8,558 bases of DNA, from NCBI GenBank assembly GCA_938033975.1, contig CALHKJ010000001.1, positions 1 to 8,558 of the forward strand, written 5' to 3'. The stretch comes from an uncultured Saprospiraceae bacterium (GTDB lineage: Bacteria > Bacteroidota > Bacteroidia > Chitinophagales > Saprospiraceae). Under the pieces are notes generated by a model. That model searched no databases. It was not told the origin of the DNA and worked only from the letters and a program-made list of their open reading frames with translations. Positions 6,887 through 8,558 of this stretch are shown in pieces; the first letter of the stretch is position 1, and the number at the start of each line of letters is the position of its first letter. A program made the position numbers and the translations under genes.

Positions 6887-6920
6887 TTTGTATTTTAAGT
6901 CAATTTAGGGCTTAAATTTA
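6887..6920 (+). promoter_or_regulatory. Candidate Bacteroidota-type promoter for the TPR gene
   Basis: TTTG (6887-6890) is followed after 22 nt by TAAATTTA (6913-6920), which matches TAnnTTTG except in the last base. This agrees with the -33/-7 arrangement reported for this phylum. It lies in the 93-bp divergent gap, 51 nt before the TPR start codon. In such AT-rich DNA, matches of this quality occur by chance, so it is only a candidate. No comparable match was found for the divergent DinB operon. Confidence 0.3.
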
Positions 6921-6971
6921 GTTAAACAAAATCTAGTGCTCTCTCATGTTTTTAAGGTTTAAAAATTAATT

Positions 6972-7919
6972 ATGCTGTTTAGATATTACTTATTGTTAAT
7001 GTTTGCTACTTGCTTTATTTATTGCAAAACTGATAATTCTACTTCCGTAAATAAGTCAAACTTAAAAAAGATAGAAGCCATCACATTATTGGGAGACACG
7101 CTTTATAGTTATTCAAAGCAAAGTGATGCCTTGTTAGAAAACTTTAATCTAGCTAAAAATGAGTATGAGGCCAATCCAAATGATCCTGATGCTTTAATAT
7201 GGTATGGTCGTAGGGTTGCCTATATGGGAAGGTATCGGGAAGCAGTATCCATATTTGGTGAAGCAATTGAAAAATTTCCCAATGACGCAAGAATGTATAG
7301 ACATCGAGGTCATAGATTTATTTCAATACGAGAATATGATAAGGCTATCAAAGATTTGGAAAAGGCTTGCGAACTTATCCGTGGTCAAAAAAATGAAATA
7401 GAGCCAGATGGAATCCCAAACGAAAAGGGAATTCCCATATCAACACTGCATGGAAATATATTCTATCATTTGGGTCTGGCCTATTACTTAAAGAATGATT
7501 TGCAAAACGCATTAAGAGTATATGATTTGGCTATGGCCTCAAATCAAAATGATGACAATATTGTGTCAGCTGGTCACTGGAAATATATGACCCTAAGGCG
7601 AATGGGCTACCATGAAGAAGCAGCAAGATTAATGAAGCCAATCAATGGATCTATGAATATAATCGAAAACATATCTTACTTCGAATTATGTTTGTTTTAT
7701 AAAGGCATCTTAGAGGAAAAATGGTTTGACAAAAAGTTTGCAGGAACTTCAAAGGATGATGTCTTTCTCTATGGATTGGGCAATTGGCAATTGTATGATC
7801 AAAGAGATACCGCAAGAGCTAAGCAATACTATCAACGTTTGCTCGAAAATGGAAATATGGCCTCTTTTGCTTACTTAGCAGCTGAGTCAGACTACCAAAG
7901 AATATTTTCTTCTAAATGA
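6972..7919 (+). CDS. Exported TPR-repeat protein (possible lipoprotein)
   Basis: The 315-residue product begins with a hydrophobic signal (RYYLLLMFATCFIYC). Cys14 or Cys18 could be lipidated, but neither sits in a canonical lipobox; Cys18 followed by a KTDNSTS linker is the better candidate. The remainder is mostly helical tetratricopeptide repeats: about 74-107 (DALIWYGRRVAYMGRYREA start), 108-138, 159-194 (YHLGLAYYLKNDLQNAL) and 200-223, with a further degenerate unit near 262-294 (FLYGLGNWQLYDQRDTA). TPR domains bind proteins or peptides, so this is probably an envelope-located scaffold or binding protein; the partner is not evident. Related TPR lipoproteins of unknown function are common in this phylum. 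It is transcribed alone, divergently from the DinB-reductase operon, and followed by a 324-bp gap. The first ATG gives the signal peptide and is the natural start. Confidence 0.85.
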   Translation: MLFRYYLLLMFATCFIYCKTDNSTSVNKSNLKKIEAITLLGDTLYSYSKQSDALLENFNLAKNEYEANPNDPDALIWYGRRVAYMGRYREAVSIFGEAIEKFPNDARMYRHRGHRFISIREYDKAIKDLEKACELIRGQKNEIEPDGIPNEKGIPISTLHGNIFYHLGLAYYLKNDLQNALRVYDLAMASNQNDDNIVSAGHWKYMTLRRMGYHEEAARLMKPINGSMNIIENISYFELCLFYKGILEEKWFDKKFAGTSKDDVFLYGLGNWQLYDQRDTARAKQYYQRLLENGNMASFAYLAAESDYQRIFSSK

Positions 7920-8146
7920 TTTCTGCCAATGAATTCATGGATGAGGACCAAGATTTTAATTTTCGATTTGGTTGGAAATTTTAAACTTTTTTTGACGTGT
8001 AGGGGTTTTGTAGTTTCCTTAACCTTTTAGTAATAGACGCAGATAATTTCATTTAATATCTGATTTTTGGTTGTAAAGAGACCTTAAATGAGTGACAAAA
8101 ATCACAATTACAAAAATTGAGATAAATCGTATTAGTCTTTTATGGA

Positions 8147-8154
8147 TATGTTTG
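8147..8154 (+). promoter_or_regulatory. Candidate -7 promoter element (TATGTTTG) for the right-edge membrane gene
   Basis: TATGTTTG is an exact match to the Bacteroidota -7 consensus TAnnTTTG. A start about 5-10 nt downstream would give an untranslated leader of roughly 80-85 nt carrying all of the repeats at 8182-8240. No good TTTG -33 element lies at the expected distance (the nearest TTG is at 8117-8119, 27 nt upstream), so support is partial. Confidence 0.3.
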
Positions 8155-8181
8155 GTAGATTTTTTGTCGTTGCTTGAAAGA

Positions 8182-8218
8182 GGTATTGTATTGAAATTGA
8201 AGCTAATTTTACAATACC
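8182..8218 (+). repeat. Inverted repeat / bulged hairpin in the leader of the membrane gene
   Basis: GGTATTGTA (8182-8190) is perfectly complementary to TACAATACC (8210-8218). Inside it AAATT (8194-8198) pairs with AATTT (8205-8209), leaving a 6-nt loop GAAGCT (8199-8204) and a 3-nt bulge TTG (8191-8193) on the left side. This makes 14 base pairs over 37 nt. No T run follows, so it is not an intrinsic terminator. It could be an RNA leader structure or a double-stranded operator with 9-bp half sites. Confidence 0.7.
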
Positions 8219-8240
8219 CATTACGATACCAAACGATACC
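8211..8240 (+). repeat. Three direct copies of ACRATACC just before a start codon
   Basis: ACAATACC (8211-8218), ACGATACC (8223-8230) and ACGATACC (8233-8240) follow one another at start-to-start spacings of 12 and 10 nt. The last copy ends 3 nt before the ATG at 8244. The first copy is also the right arm of the adjacent inverted repeat, and GGTATTGT at 8182-8189 is the inverted copy. Near-helical spacing suggests a protein-binding array on DNA; alternatively the copies are interchangeable pairing partners in the mRNA leader. Confidence 0.65.
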
Positions 8241-8243
8241 GTT

Positions 8244-8558
8244 ATGAAAACCAACTTTCAATCATTGACTAAACATCTATTTTTTTCAATCAACGCATGT
8301 GGATTGCTTTGTAATCTTTTTGTTGGTTGGATTGCATTAGCTATGCAAGAAGATGTCTTGTTATTCTTTTGCGCATTTTTGTCAGCAGTCTCTATTCTGG
8401 CTTTTGTTATTGCACACTATCATAAAGTTAGTCTAGCAATTCATTTAGAGCTCAATGCTTATGTTGCAGTCTTTTTACTTGCAAGTTTTACACCTGTTGT
8501 CAACTATGGCTTATTATTGATTTATCCAATCGTAATAAGCTTTGCATGTCTCTATTTT
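8244..8558 (+). CDS. N-terminal part of a polytopic membrane protein (3' end outside window)
   Basis: The frame from ATG 8244 is open to the last base, giving 105 visible residues (MKTNFQSLTKHLFF start). The sequence is strongly hydrophobic, with probable membrane segments near 11-33, 37-58, 62-83 and 87-105, separated by very short loops; few charged residues are present after position 10. It has no cleavable signal. I do not recognise the family. An N-terminal multi-helix membrane module of this kind often precedes a cytoplasmic signalling domain such as a histidine kinase or nucleotide cyclase in this phylum, but nothing visible proves that here. The start is supported by the position of the hydrophobic segments and by stop codons upstream. 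The leader contains the bulged inverted repeat and the three ACRATACC copies, so expression may be specifically controlled. Confidence 0.75.
   Translation, partial: MKTNFQSLTKHLFFSINACGLLCNLFVGWIALAMQEDVLLFFCAFLSAVSILAFVIAHYHKVSLAIHLELNAYVAVFLLASFTPVVNYGLLLIYPIVISFACLYF

Larger units (their letters stand above)
7920..8243. other. 324-bp intergenic region with repeat-rich leader before the right-edge membrane gene
   Basis: No convincing gene lies here. A minus-strand frame at 8049-8261 is open, but its translation is low-complexity and basic, it would cover the inverted and direct repeats, and it runs over the start of the plus-strand membrane gene. No strong terminator follows the TPR gene; a run of seven T at 7987-7993 is preceded only by an imperfect AT-only inverted repeat (around 7957-7982). 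The right third holds a TAnnTTTG match (8147-8154), a bulged inverted repeat (8182-8218) and direct repeats (8211-8240), listed separately. Confidence 0.6.

Noticed and set aside
7957..7993. Intrinsic terminator of the TPR gene
   Set aside because: The inverted repeat before the T run is AT-only with a mismatch after four pairs, too weak to call.
8223..8246. LytTR-type regulator binding repeats before the membrane gene
   Set aside because: The ACGATACC copies and the following CCGTTATG do not fit the LytTR consensus and spacing well enough to name the regulator.
8049..8261. A 70-codon minus-strand frame in the last intergenic region
   Set aside because: Low-complexity basic translation, no recognisable signal or domain; it covers the structured repeats and overlaps the start of the plus-strand membrane gene.
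1..8558. Mobile element, CRISPR array, tRNA/rRNA or defence system
   Set aside because: No transposase, integrase, terminal repeats, regularly spaced repeats, or cloverleaf-like or rRNA sequence was seen on either strand.

Overview
The window looks like chromosomal DNA of a marine or environmental Bacteroidota, probably near the Saprospiria. It is AT-rich and no start is preceded by a clear Shine-Dalgarno sequence. Two proteins end in type A sorting domains of the type IX secretion system (T9SS), which is essentially restricted to this phylum. Several products carry short N-terminal export signals typical of the phylum. The organism assignment is inferred from these traits, not from a marker gene.

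Layout from left to right: (1) the 3' part of a large secreted modular protein (cut by the left edge, + strand) ending in carboxypeptidase-regulatory-like, dockerin-like, cohesin-like and T9SS sorting modules, followed by a strong intrinsic terminator. (2) A solitary acyl-CoA dehydrogenase of the long-chain/isovaleryl type (+). (3) Convergent to it, a ThuA-domain exported protein or lipoprotein (-). (4) Divergent from that, a secreted CE1/PHB-depolymerase-like esterase with a T9SS tail (+). (5) Convergent to the esterase and overlapping it by 23 bp, a two-gene operon (-): an exported DinB-fold protein followed after 4 bp by an NAD(P)H-dependent FMN reductase/flavodoxin-fold protein. (6) Divergent from the operon, an exported TPR protein (+). 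(7) A 324-bp gap with an unusual repeat-rich leader. (8) The start of a polytopic membrane protein cut by the right edge (+).

The genes do not form one recognisable pathway. The common theme is cell-envelope and secreted functions (two T9SS cargos, a possible ThuA lipoprotein, a periplasmic DinB-like protein, a TPR lipoprotein or secreted protein) among small independent transcription units. I see no RNA gene, insertion sequence, CRISPR array, prophage or recognisable defence system. The most distinctive unexplained structure is the leader at 8182-8240: a bulged hairpin followed by two more copies of its 3' arm motif (ACRATACC), the last ending 3 nt before the start codon of the right-edge membrane gene. 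Its 5' arm could pair with any of the three copies. Second in interest are the cohesin-like/dockerin-like combination in the left-edge protein and an exported DinB protein with an Asp where the family usually has a His.
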